Part shown: one piece after another, positions 32,321 to 43,076 of the stretch
Layout of the letters: each line of letters begins with the position of its first letter
How positions within the stretch are numbered: position 1 is the stretch's first letter
DNA from: Adiantum capillus-veneris
Taxonomy: Eukaryota > Streptophyta > Polypodiopsida > Polypodiales > Pteridaceae
Direction of reading: 5' to 3'
Assembly (NCBI GenBank): GCA_014529385.2
Contig: CM043963.1
Span: 75,958,412 to 76,022,411, forward strand
DNA: 64,000 nt
Translations under genes and position numbers: made by a program
The notes under the pieces: model-generated
Databases searched by the model: none
What the model saw: the letters and a program-made list of their open reading frames with translations, nothing else
What the model was told of the DNA's origin: nothing

Positions 32321-33600
32321 TTAGCTTGCTGCTAACATCCATCAAACAATGGCAAGTCAAAAAATGGCCTACAACGAGAAGCAATGACAAATTCAGCAAG
32401 CGAGCTATTCACAACAACCATACATAGCTCACACACTGCTTCAACATTGGTGACCTATTGCAGCCAACTCAAATTACAGTGGACATGGAAAGCATAACCA
32501 TCATAAAGTCCACGTGGCAACAAAGAGAAGATTGTGCAATGCGAAGAAAAGTTGTCTCGATAATCATAGATCAAGTCACGTATCAACAACATGGTAGATA
32601 TGAATCAGTCAAGGAAGGGGGAGTGTCATCAATGACAAAGCACTTCCCAAGCTGAAGACCAACCTTGAAGACAAAGTTGAAGCCAACCCTATGACAAGAC
32701 TGCCCAAGGTCGTGTCAAGGGACGACACGAATTAGAAAGAGGGAATGTTTGAGGATAGATCGAACGGGCACCCAACTGGACGGACACGTAGCCGGACATC
32801 ACATTTGTACTCTATTAGTTTTCCAAGCTAGTGTAGTAATACTCTGTGTAAATCCTAATTCCAGAGTAGTGGGTCAATTCCCTGAGTTGTAATGCTGTCA
32901 TGACATTTGTAAAGGTCCATGTGAGCCGGCCACTGGCCATTTAGAATGCCCTAGGTATAAAGGTCAATAACTTTAATGTGAAAGGAGGCTAATTTTTAGA
33001 GAGAAAGGAGCTCTGATGTAGGTACGCTCGAGCTACGAGATGCTCCACCTTGTAATAAACATTTCTAATGATTGGGTAATCCGTTTTCAATTCTAAAACT
33101 TGAATTGTGTTCCTCTCTCTTTGATCTTTTAATTAAGTGTAAGCATTGTCAGTTTTGTTGAGGTTTGCGACTATGTGTTAGTGAGCCTTAATTGCGAATT
33201 TGAGTGCTTAAATTACTATTTTTAGTCATTTTGACCATAGGAGAGTGTTCTTAGACCATAGGATGACGTTTCTGGCATGTTCTATTACAGTTTTCATGAC
33301 CTTTTTCATGATGGATTATGATTTTGATACCTTGTTGGATTGCAACCAGACTTGCTAGGATAGTACCCCTAGGTGTCCTAAACGTCCTCCTAAAGTTTTG
33401 GTGCATTTTGAGTCTATTCGAGTGTTGAAATGGCGTGATGACCTAGAGCTGTGAGAAAGGACATAGGCTGATTTCCTTGATCATTTAGAGTTGTTGTGTT
33501 GTTTGTTAAGGTTCACTTCTTGAGATTGACGATCTCAAAGAGTCTCCATGCCCCATCTGAGTCATTTTCCTTGAGTATTGAAATTATGTTAGTGCCAGAA
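32321..33600. other. Unassigned sequence with a possible LTR fragment
   Basis: No coding region recognised. A purine-rich AATTAGAAAGAGGGAA directly before TGTTTGAGGATAGATCG (32748), a TATA-like GGTATAAAGG (~32953) and AATAAAC near 33056 look like PPT, U3 promoter and poly(A) region of a copia-type LTR ending near 33150. No partner copy or PBS was found, so this is tentative. Confidence 0.3.
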
Positions 33601-33624
33601 AGCTAAGCTGCAGACGTTCATCAC

Positions 33625-33742
33625 GGCAATCCGCTAACAACCAACACATGACAACCTTGCAGATCTTTTCACAAAGGCATTGTGTCATAAGAAGCTTGAA
33701 GCTTTCTGCAAAGCTTTGGGCTTACTTCCCTTTGTGGACTGA
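33625..33742 (+). pseudogene. pol: C-terminal end of a Ty1/copia pol
   Basis: Plus strand reads QPTHDNLADLFTKALCHKKL then a short tail ending LLPFVD and TGA at 33740-33742. The motif (Q-ADLFTK-L) is the conserved end of Ty1/copia RNase H. A stop precedes it (IR then TAA at ~33627). It is followed by an AGGGGGGAT polypurine tract (33811-33819) and an LTR. Confidence 0.75.
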
Positions 33743-33820
33743 TCATGTCCTTAGGGCATGACACTTTCCTATACTCTACTGTGCTAGCTCTCATTCATTG
33801 AATCAGTCCTAGGGGGGATT

Positions 33821-34036
33821 TGTACCATATACATATGGTAGAACACACTTAGGATTGTCGGGGCATTTTTTCCCTCGCTAGGAGGGTTTTCCCCTCGTGC
33901 ATTGTATATACGCCCATCACTCCAGGGCTATCTATCTTTGCATTGAACACTAACTAATACACTCCTTGTTGTGTGCCTTGATCTTCCTTTGTCTTCTCCA
34001 AGTTGTGTGTGTTTTCTTGCAACCCTAATTCCAACA
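33821..34036 (+). mobile_element. Ty1/copia LTR (216 bp)
   Basis: TGTACCATAT...TTCCAACA, preceded by a polypurine tract and followed by TGGTATCAAAGC (34039-34050), an initiator-Met-type PBS. It opens with an 8-bp inverted repeat TACCATAT/ATATGGTA and has GTATATAC near 33905 as TATA-like box. It has pol sequence on its left and a PBS plus leader on its right, so it is a single LTR shared by two internal regions. Confidence 0.75.
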
Positions 34037-34038
34037 AT

Positions 34039-34900
34039 TGGTATCAAAGCAGGTTGCATCCTCCCGAGCTTAGTTGCCAGCAACTCCAACACACGCCTAC
34101 TCACTTTCTCCGATTACCATGAGCTTTGGAAAGCGTTCACAGGTTGACAAATATTTTGGGCATGCTTGAAGAGCTCAGTCTACTCAAATTTTTGATTTGA
34201 TCTCATTTCGGGCTCCATTTCCACCACAGGCAGTACTGCACAAACAATTTTTCCATTTTGTGCATAATGTTGCTAGTGCCGTTTTTTGCATAATAGGTCC
34301 TATATAGTCTTCTACGGTTTGTTCTATATAGCAGGTGTTGTTCCCGCTTCATTTATCCCTTTTTTGGGTAGTTTTCACATCAAGTGCAACATTCACCATG
34401 GCTGACAACAACACAGATGTGTTCAAGATGTTTGCTTGGATGGGGACAATTACCCTATGGGGAACATTAAGGATTTTTTTAGTACAAGTCAATGTTCAAA
34501 GATCATGTCAATGTTTTTGAAAAAGAGAATTGTTTAAAAGGAATTCATGTTCACTCTTGTGGATGAGGATCTCATGGTTTATGGTCAACATGGGGAGTGC
34601 TGAGAAGAGTGCTTTATAAATAAGACATTGGCATGGTCTTGGAGCAATTCCATGAGAGAAATGGGCATCAGAACAACGGTCATGTACTAATCTACCTTCT
34701 CAAAGAATTTTTTTGAGGTCCTTCTATTGTACGTGATGTTCCTTACTGGTGCAAAGCTTGGCACGAGTGTCAAATCATGGGAGAACAAAGCATGATATTC
34801 GCGAGTCATAGAGGGATATCATTGCTCATGATGCGTTTGAGAAGTGGGGTTTTGATGCTTTTGTTTCTTTTCTCAAGTCCTCTAGTAGTAGTAAGTAGGT
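34039..34900 (+). pseudogene. PBS, leader and gag start of a copia-like element
   Basis: After the PBS, a leader runs to ATG 34399 (MADNNTDVFKMFAW). A shifted frame continues DGDNYPMGNIKDFF, resembling the start of a copia Gag (F-G-NY). Numerous stops follow; no zinc knuckle seen. By ~34905 the sequence has changed to gypsy integrase, so the copia fragment was truncated by rearrangement. Confidence 0.4.
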
Positions 34901-34914
34901 TATTTTCTCCATTG

Positions 34915-35075
34915 ATTAGTCTACTGAATGGGTAGAAGCAAAGATAGACAAGAAAGTGAATGTTCACACCCTAGAAAAGATTGTGTTTAGTTATATTTGA
35001 TATTTTTTTGGCATACCACCATGTGTTCTTATCTATGATAAAATTCAAGGATTCCATAGCATAGTAATGCATGCT
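34915..35075 (+). pseudogene. pol: Gypsy integrase fragment, left of the 5-kb insert
   Basis: Reads STEWVEAKIDKKVNVHTLEK, a stop, FFGIPPCVLIYD and QGFHSIVMHA. This is the integrase core around the second catalytic Asp (IYDK here instead of SD-G). It stops at ATGCT (35071-35075), where the 5-kb unit begins. The last ~85 bp are repeated on the far side at 40160-40246. Confidence 0.65.
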
Positions 35076-36002
35076 TGTAAGGTTTCCAGTTTCTGAAACC
35101 TTAAAGGTTTTATAAAGCTTAATCAAACTGATATGATTATTGAAAAAGCAATGTAGAATTATCCGACCATGGCAAATATTGGTATTTTTGGAATCTTAAG
35201 CACAGCAAACCCCGGGCTAGAAATTTTCAGAATTGAATTCCGATAAAAACTGGCATAATTATGATCCCTGGAAGTTTACACTGTAAATTGAATAAAATAG
35301 GTAAAATTGAAGGGTTGCAGTAATCATTTAAGCATAGACTTTATTAAAGGCCTCCTAGATATTTACAAGATATTTACCAATTAAGTAAAAATAGGTCAAA
35401 ATATAGCATAATTGATATTTTAAAAGCTGACAGGTAATGGGAGGGTCATCACTGACCTGCCAGGGACTCATTTAGCAGTAGGGGTCGTTTTTTGACTTGC
35501 TGGGGGCTGCTTGAACTTCAAGCAACTGCCTTTTTCAGCCGGTGAGAGCTTATGAGTGCCAGAAATCTATAAATAGGACCCCTAACTTCACATTTTACAC
35601 AGACTCGGAGCCTTGCTACTCTCTCTCTCATCTAGAGAGAACACTACGCAGAAATCATTAGAGTTTAATCTCTAATTGATTAATCCTAACGGTAATTAAC
35701 TTAATCCTTCTTAATTAGCAAGGTTAGATTAAGATAAATTGTTAATAAATCAAAGATTAGGCCTATGCATGCTCCTTAAACCTCTTTAAATTAATTAATC
35801 TCTATTGATTATTGTAATTAAGCTTAGTAATATTAAGCTAATTAATTATCCTATCATATTATGGCTGAAATTAGCCAAATTAACCATGAATTAATGATAA
35901 ATATATTAATTAAGCTTAGATTAAGATGAGGTAATTATCAGAGTTGCATTAGACAGTCATTAAGCTAGGAAAATTATCCTATAATTTTCTGAGTAATTTT
36001 AC

Positions 36003-38500
36003 TAATTAATTATGCAGAATTACTCTGTTTTTTGAGCTATTTAAATAGGAGAAATTAGTAAATTGATTTCCATTGCTATAATATATTTATCAGTGGTTAA
36101 TTGGGTGTTAAACAACCCGTGATAATTAGGAAAAGCTCAGATAATGAATCTAACTAATTAATTATGCAGAATTACTCTGTTTTTTGAGCTATTTAAATAG
36201 GGGAAATTAGTAAATTGATTTCAATTGCTATAATATATTTATCAGTGGTTAATTGGGTGTTAAGGAACCCGTGATAATTAGGAAAAGCTCAGTAATGAAT
36301 CTAACTAATTAATTATGCAGAATTACTCTGTTTTTTGAGATATTTAAATAGGGGAAATTATCAAATTGATTTCAATTGCTATAATATATTTATCAGTGGT
36401 TAATTGGGTGTTAAAAAACCCGTGATAATTAGGAAAAGCTCAGATAATGAATCTAACTAATTAATTATGCAGAATTACTCTGTTTTTTGAGATATTTAAA
36501 TAGGGGAAATTAGCAAATTGATTTCAATTGCTATAATATATTTATCAGTGGTTAATTGGGTGTTAAAGAACCCGTGATAATTAGAAAAAGCTCAGATAAT
36601 GAATCTAGCTAATTAATTAGGCAGAATTACTCGGATTTTTGAGCTATTTAAATAGGGGAAATTAGTAAATTGATTTCAATTGCTATAATATATTTATCAG
36701 TGGTTAACTGAGTGTTCAGGAACCCATGATAATTAGAAAAATCTCAGATAATGAATCTAGATAATTAATTATGCAGAATTACTCTAGTTTTTGAGCTATT
36801 TAAATAGGGGAAATTAGTAAATTGATTTTGATTGCTATAATATATTTATCAGTGGTTAATTGGGTGTTAAGGAACCTGTGATAATTAGGAAAAGCTTAGA
36901 TAATGAATCTAGCTAGTTAATTAGGCAGAATTACTCTGCTTTTTGAGCTATTTAAATAGGGGAAATTAGTAAATTGATTTCAATTGCTATAATATATTTA
37001 TCAGTGGTTAATTGGGTGTTCCGAAACCCATGATAATTAGGAAAAGCTCAGATAATGAATCTAGATAATTAATTATGCAGAATTACTCTATTTTTTGAGC
37101 TATTTAAATAGGGGAAATTAGTAAATTGATTTTGATTGCTATAATATATTTATCAGTGGTTAATTGGGTGTTCAGAAACCCGTGATAATTAGGAAAAGCT
37201 TAGATAATGAATCTAGCTAATTAATTAGGTAGAATTACTCTGTTTTTTGATCAATTTAAATAGGGGAAATTAGTAAATTGATTTCAATTGCTATAATATA
37301 TTTATCAGTGGTTAATTGGGTGTTAATAAACCCGTGATAATTAGGAAAAGCTCAGATAATGAATCTAGCTAATTAATTAGGTAGAATTACTCTGTTTTTT
37401 GAGATATTTAAATAGGGGAAACTAGTAAATTGACTTCAATTGTTGAGATAGATTTATAAGTGGTTAATTAGATGTTAAGGAACCTGTGATAATTAGGAGA
37501 ATCTCAGAAAATTAGTTTAACTAATTATCTTAGTGGAATTACGCTGTTTTTAGGGGTAAATTAGAAGGAAAAATTAGTAAATCATGTGTTATAATTACAT
37601 GCTATTTTGTAGAGCTGTATTATAGGGTAAAGAGGCCGTGATAATTATGCCAAGGTTAGAAAAATAGTATAGATATTTATCTAAGTCAAATTATACTAAT
37701 TATAGCTAAAAAGTAAAGAGGGAAATTAGTAAATCGTGCACTATAATTACATGCTATTTATCAGAGCTGTATTATAGGGTCAAGAGGTCGTGATAATTAT
37801 GCCAAGGTTAGAAAAGTAGTATAAATATTTATTTAAGTCAAATTATACCATTTCTAGCTAAAAAGTAAAGGGGAAAATTAGTAAATCATGTGCTATAATT
37901 ACATGCTATTTATCAGAGCTATATTATAGGGTAAAGAGGCCGTGATAATTATGCCAAGGTTAGAAAAGTAGTATAAATATTTATTTAAGTCAAATTATAC
38001 CATTTCTAGCTAAAAAGTAAAGGGGAAAATTAGTAAATCATGTGCTATAATTACATGCTATGTTTCAGAGTTATATTATAGGGGAAAGAGGCCGTGATAA
38101 TTATGCCAAGGTTAGAAAAGTAGTATAGGTATTTATCTAACTCAAATTACACTATTTTTGGCTAAAAATTAAAGAGGGAAATTAATAAATCATGCTATAT
38201 GATTACATGCTATTTATGAGAGCTATATTATAGGGTAAAGAGGCCGTGATAATTATGTCAAGGTTAGAAAAGTAGTATAGATATTTATCTAAGTCAAATT
38301 ACACTATTTTTAGCTGAAAATTGAAGATGGAAATTATATAATTAAGTCAGAAAATAATAAGATAATTACCAGAGGTCAAAAATATTCTTATCTACTCGTG
38401 GTAATTATACCATAGTTAATTAGTGAGGTTAGTAAATCATAATTGATCAAAAGTCTTACTTTGAGCAAATGATTAATTAAAATAAATAGACTTGTGGTCA
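36003..38500 (+). repeat. Tandem array of 152-bp AT-rich repeats (about 16 units)
   Basis: Ten near-identical units start at 36003, 36155, 36306, 36458, 36610, 36762, 36914, 37066, 37218 and 37370 (TAATTAATTATGCAGAATT). A second, diverged sub-family follows with CCGTGATAATTATGCCAAGG at 37636, 37788, 37940, 38092 and 38244 and a decayed unit at ~38395. The 152-bp step is kept across both sub-families, with one 151-bp step. Confidence 0.93.
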
Positions 38501-38874
38501 GAAGTTTTTAGGAAAATTATAGTAAGTATAGACCTATGATATCAAGTTGAGGAAATGAAATCTTTAAGAGAAATTAAATACAATAAATATTAAGCCCAAA
38601 ATAAGTAAATTATTAGCTTAAAAGTTGATAGGAAAATTAGGAAAAAGATATAGAAAATTATAAGAAAGTTCGGATAGCTTAGAAAACCCTTAGGGAAGCG
38701 GTGGAAGAAGTTATCATGCTTATATAGACAAATAAGAAATTACTAGGTCAAGAATTTACCAAATAAGACTATAAATTTAACCTTGGATGGGTTACGGTTG
38801 AATATAAAGGCTAAGTCTAGATTTTGATTTATTTACCTAATGATTAGACGTCCTTTTTAAACGGATAAGAAGTT

Positions 38875-39060
38875 ATGGCACCAAAAAGAACCCGAGAAAA
38901 TCCTACATCTGATGATGAGGAAGTAGCTTCAAAACAAACTAGAGCGTCGCACGATGACGAAGCCGGGCCTAGTAGTAGGCCTACGGAGGAGAGTCTTCAG
39001 GCGCCAGTGCAGCAGCAGATGGCCAATCAATCCCAGGTGGGTGTCCCATTATTCAATTAA
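38875..39060 (+). CDS. Short gag-like N-terminal ORF inside the 5-kb unit
   Basis: 61 residues beginning MAPKRTRENPTSDDEEVASK, hydrophilic, charged and Gln-rich at the end, like the N-terminus of many plant gypsy Gag proteins. The final codons overlap CAG|GTGGGT (~39034), a good 5' splice-site match, so the ORF might be a first exon spliced to sequence now lost. No other domain. It could also be a chance ORF; its location downstream of the TATA box and array argues mildly for a real start. Confidence 0.35.
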   Translation: MAPKRTRENPTSDDEEVASKQTRASHDDEAGPSSRPTEESLQAPVQQQMANQSQVGVPLFN

Positions 39061-40135
39061 GTCTTTAATTAGTTTAAGTTATTTTATAAATTAGCATTGC
39101 ATACGTAAGAAGGATAAACTGACTCAAAATAGAAGGTAACTTCCAATATGCATTTGTTTATAATGTAGGAATTTTTTTTTTGGGTTAAAACTGGTTGAAT
39201 TAGGAAAGATATGTTTAATCATCCTTAAGACAGCTTGTCTCAAGACACCTCCGACTCCTTGATATAAATTGATGATAATGATTGGCTTTCTAGCCACGGT
39301 TAAGTCGGTTACCCCCATGAACGATGAGTTTCTACTCCGTGTCATGTCTTGATGTTTCTACATAAGTTAGGATACCGTTTTTCATCCTAGGGGAGCCGCC
39401 CGGTGGTATGGGCAACTGGTTTGGTGTATGGGCACCCGGAACCTTGGGTGGGGGTTTATCCACTCCGGATTTGAATAAGGAATGGGTGCCGTTTTTCACC
39501 TTAGGTGGTCTTGAGACAAGAAGAGTACTGGTCATGGTTATTATAGACAATGTTTTGATTGACAGTACCCTGTCTTAAGTTTAAAGATGTTTGTTTTCTA
39601 AAAGAATGCTTTCAATGATGTCTTTAATAATTGATTCAAGGAATTACTGTGACGGAAAGTTAAAAGAAACCATTATTTTAAATGTTTAAAACAATGTGAT
39701 AGTAAGATAAATGAATCAGGTGTGAGTGCGGGGTGGTAAGTGGGGATTGACTAAGGTTGTCAATCATGGACGGGTGGACCTGATTAGTCAGGTAACTATC
39801 CATCCCTGCGCACTAAAACGTTTAGAAAACTTCTTCACTTGGAAGAGAAGTCCACCAGCGGCTGTGCCCTCACATCTGTTAGGGGGAAAAAAAAGCGTTG
39901 GTTGAGGATACCTTAGCCCAACTGTGGCAGTTATAGGGCCGAAATAGTTTTTTGGACTTTTAATACATTGTCCCGTTTCCGCTGCGAGACAGGACTAGGT
40001 CTACTTCTAAGGCTATAGACCCAAGCCATTGTCAATGGTAAAGGTCTATTCCTTGGATTTTTCTTGTTTAGAGATTCCGATTTTTACAAGGCCTAGAGAC
40101 CTGTCAAGGATCCCATCCCGATCTCGGTATCGGCG
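39061..40135. other. 3' part of the 5-kb unit, no gene seen
   Basis: Mixed-composition sequence without coding signal. Contains two related GGGTGCCGTTTTTCACC / GGATACCGTTTTTCATCC blocks (~39370 and ~39485) each followed by an in-phase GGT-rich stretch, suggesting a short diverged duplication. Ends in CCCGATCTCGGTATCGG and the CTTACA terminus. Confidence 0.4.
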
Positions 40136-40151
40136 GGTTGGGAATCTTACA

Positions 40152-40560
40152 ATGCTTTGATTATATTTGCTATTGTTTTGGCATACCATGGGTTCTTATG
40201 TATGATAGAGGTCAAGGATTCCATAGCAGAGTAATGCATGCTTTTATTGAGAGGTTGGGAATTCAACACATGTCTCCTCACCATATCATCCTTAATGCAA
40301 TGGCTTACTTGAGGGTGCAAATAGGAAATCATCAATATGCTCACCGAGTATATCTACAAATAGGTGGAAGAGTGGAAAGTAAATCTTGTTAAATTTTTGT
40401 GGGCTTACAAAGCTTCTTATAAGGTGGCTACAAATTTTATCCCGTTTGACTTAGTTTATGGTAAAGAGGCTATTTTACCAATACATGCACAATTGGGAGT
40501 CTTGAAGGTACATGGCATGTGAATAAAGCTTAGAGAGATGTTGTACATGATGGGATCCTT
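40152..40560 (+). pseudogene. pol: Gypsy integrase fragment, right of the 5-kb insert
   Basis: Reads CYCFGIPWVLMYDRGQGFHS, VMHAFIERLGIQHMS, then (shifted) FLWAYKASYKVATNFIPFDL and VYGKEAILPIHAQLGVLKVH. This is the second half of an integrase core. It repeats the ~85 bp at the end of the left fragment, so left and right are not two halves of one uninterrupted copy. Stops are frequent. Confidence 0.65.
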
Positions 40561-40689
40561 GTCTCAAGACTTTTTAGACAAACATAGAAGTTGTTGTAGA
40601 CTTTTATGTGAAGTTGAAGGAGAAAAGAGTTGAAGTTCAACCATAGATTACCATAAAAGGGTATACAAGAGGGAGATTTGGATCTCCAA

Positions 40690-43060
40690 GTGATGGATCC
40701 AAGAAGCACATTACCTTCCAAAACTTGTTAAGAACAACCAAGTGCTGGATATAGGTTTCACTCATCCTTGTTTTGGTTACTTAAAAGGACCAGTGGATAT
40801 CAATTGTACCAACCATTTTAGTACTTCTTTGAAATGGAAAAACATTGAATTTTGATTTCACATTGCCTTTAAAAACCTATTTAGGATCTCTAACTAATGG
40901 ATGCATGCAGAACATTGCCTTCCAAAACTTGTCAAGAATGGCCAAGTGGTGGATTTAATGATGTGCTCACCCCGGGGGATTCACCATGGAAAACTTATTG
41001 CACCACATAAGTGCAGGGGAGGGTTTTTATTTTACAAGTTACATAAGCATATAAGTTAGGGGCGGACCCCCGATAATTTGTCTCCCAAGCTTAAAAATAA
41101 GGGAGGGGGGTATCATATTTGGGGGGGGGGGATTGACTTAGGTCGATTACTTGTAATGATTGGTCACCGGTCTGCACTAGAACTTGGATAAATTTTTGGG
41201 AATTTTTTAATCAAGTCACACATCAAATTTTGCATCAAGCCGATCATAGATAAGGGCTGATTTGGAGCAGGTTAAGGGTTGATTTACACTAGATTTGGAT
41301 GGGTCAAAATTGGTTGAATGGCTTGAGTGCAGGCTGATCGAGCACATAGTTTGAAAGTCAAACTAAGACACATTGAGTGTATATCTAGTTATCAATAAAA
41401 GTGGTTTCTTAGTACGTGCCAGTCACTATGCTACACACTCTTTGACTAGCTTGACTCAGTTCGATCACGTGAGACCTGAATTCTATATGTAAGATAGGGG
41501 TATGATAGTTTTCTTCATTGATTGCCATATAAGCGTAGAAAGGGGGGTCATATTCTCTAATATGAGTCGTATATAGGGGTTTTATCAAAGTTGTCTGCTT
41601 GCAAGTGGCGTCCCGTTTTGTATATAGAGTGAATCCCCCCGGGGTGCTCACCCTCCACATTTTGTTTAGAATGGTCAAAAGGTGGATCTAATGAAATGCA
41701 TATTTTGTTCCAAAAATTATTTAGAATGGCCATGCTATGAATCTAGTATTCACCCATTCTCCTCAACTTATGTAAAATAGCCAAGTGATAGATCTAGGAT
41801 TCATCCACCATTAAATAGCTTATTTAGATTAGCCATGTGGTGGATTTGAATGTACATTCCATTTCAAACCTTGTTTAAAAATTGGCCAATTGGTGATTTT
41901 AGAATGCACTTTCCATCCCAAAACTTATTTAGAATGGCCAAGTGGTGGACCTAGAATTCACATTCTCTTTAAAAACTCGCGTAGAATGAGTTTACCCACT
42001 TTTTAAGTTTTTTTTTTAGATTGACCAAGTGGTGGATCTAGCATACACGTACCTCTGAAAATAGTTTTAGTTTTCCAAGTGGCTGATTTAAAATGCACCC
42101 ATCAACGAAAACTAGTTAAATTTGGCTAAAGAGTGAATCTTAGATTCACCCACTATTGCCAAACTTGTTTAGATGGGGTCAAGTGGCGGATGTGTGATGC
42201 ATATTTCATTTCAAAACTTGTCTAGATGGGATAAGTAGTGAGTATAAAATGCAACCACTTTCGAGATCTTGGTTAACATGGCTAGATGGTGGATCTAGGG
42301 TTAACCAATCCTCCACACCTTGTTTAAAATAGCACAGTAGTTGATCTAGGATATACCATGACTCATAGGCCATTCCAAACCTTGTTTAAAATTGGTCAAT
42401 AGGTGCATTTATAATGCACTTTCCATACCAAAACCTATTTAAATTGGCCAAATGATAGAATTATAATGCATATTCTCTCAAAAAGTGGGCATGTGGTGGG
42501 TGTTAGATTCCTCCACTATTTTTTTTTATAGATTGGTCACTTGGTGGATCTAAGATGCATACATTTTTTTTTTCAAGTGGTGGATCTAGAAATCACCTAT
42601 CATCCACAACTAGTTTAAGTTGGCTAAGTAGTGAATCTTGGATGCACTCATCATTAAATACGTCTTAGATTTGCAATGCATCTTGCATTTTAAATGTTGT
42701 CTATATTGGCCAACTGGTGGAACTGGGATGTACCCACATTTTGAAGCTTTGCTAAAATGGTCAAGTGGTGGATCAAGGGTCAACCCATCCTTCACACCTT
42801 GCTAAAAATGACAAAGTGGTGGATCTTGTATAAAATAAACATTTCACGAAGTCTAGTTAAGGTTAGCCAAATGCTAAATTTAGGATGCACTCAACTTTCA
42901 AAACTTTTTTTGAATAGGCAAGTGGCAGATCTAGGCCTAACCAATGCTTCTTTCACTTGCTTAGAAGGGCAAGTTTTGGATAGAAGGTGCAACTATTATT
43001 CAACTTGTTTAGAATGACCAAATGGTGGACCTTGAATGCATATTTCCATTATTCTCTTTG
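40690..43060 (+). repeat. Degenerate ~60-bp minisatellite
   Basis: Many diverged tandem units around the consensus AACTTGTTTAGAATGGCCAA plus GTGGTGGATCTAGGATGCAC, e.g. 40930, 41690, 41820, 41930, 42040, 42290, 42690, 42760 and 43000. Unit length varies between about 55 and 70 bp. The array is split by a 672-bp insertion (40972-41643), and one further unit lies at 45310-45350 beyond the LINE. Confidence 0.75.
40972..41643. mobile_element. 672-bp TIR element in the minisatellite (Mutator-like size of duplication)
   Basis: GTGCTCACC occurs on both sides (40963-40971 and 41644-41652). The ends are inverted: CCGGGGGATTCAC on the left and GTGAATCCCCCCGGG on the right. A 9-10 bp duplication fits Mutator-like elements best, but the TIR is short (~14 bp) and no transposase is visible. 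A minus-strand reading inward from the right end is open for ~80 codons (41678-41409) without recognisable motif. It contains a run of 12 G near 41120. Confidence 0.6.
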
Positions 43061-43076
43061 CACCATCTATTGCTAA

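Larger units (their letters stand above)
35076..40151 (+). mobile_element. 5.1-kb TGTAAG...CTTACA unit, probable giant solo LTR
   Basis: Ends are TGTAAGG and ATCTTACA with ATGCT on both sides (35071-35075 and 40152-40156), as for an LTR-element insertion with 5-bp duplication. A TATAAATA box at 35569-35576 is followed by a likely transcription start region. I see no internal LTR pair, pol or PBS. It contains a 152-bp satellite array and a small gag-like ORF at 38875. The simplest reading is one very long LTR left by recombination. An alternative is a non-autonomous element whose LTRs I could not align. Confidence 0.55.

Noticed and set aside
36003-38500. Possible CRISPR-like array
   Set aside because: Repeats are contiguous 152-bp units without variable spacers, in a plant retroelement setting.
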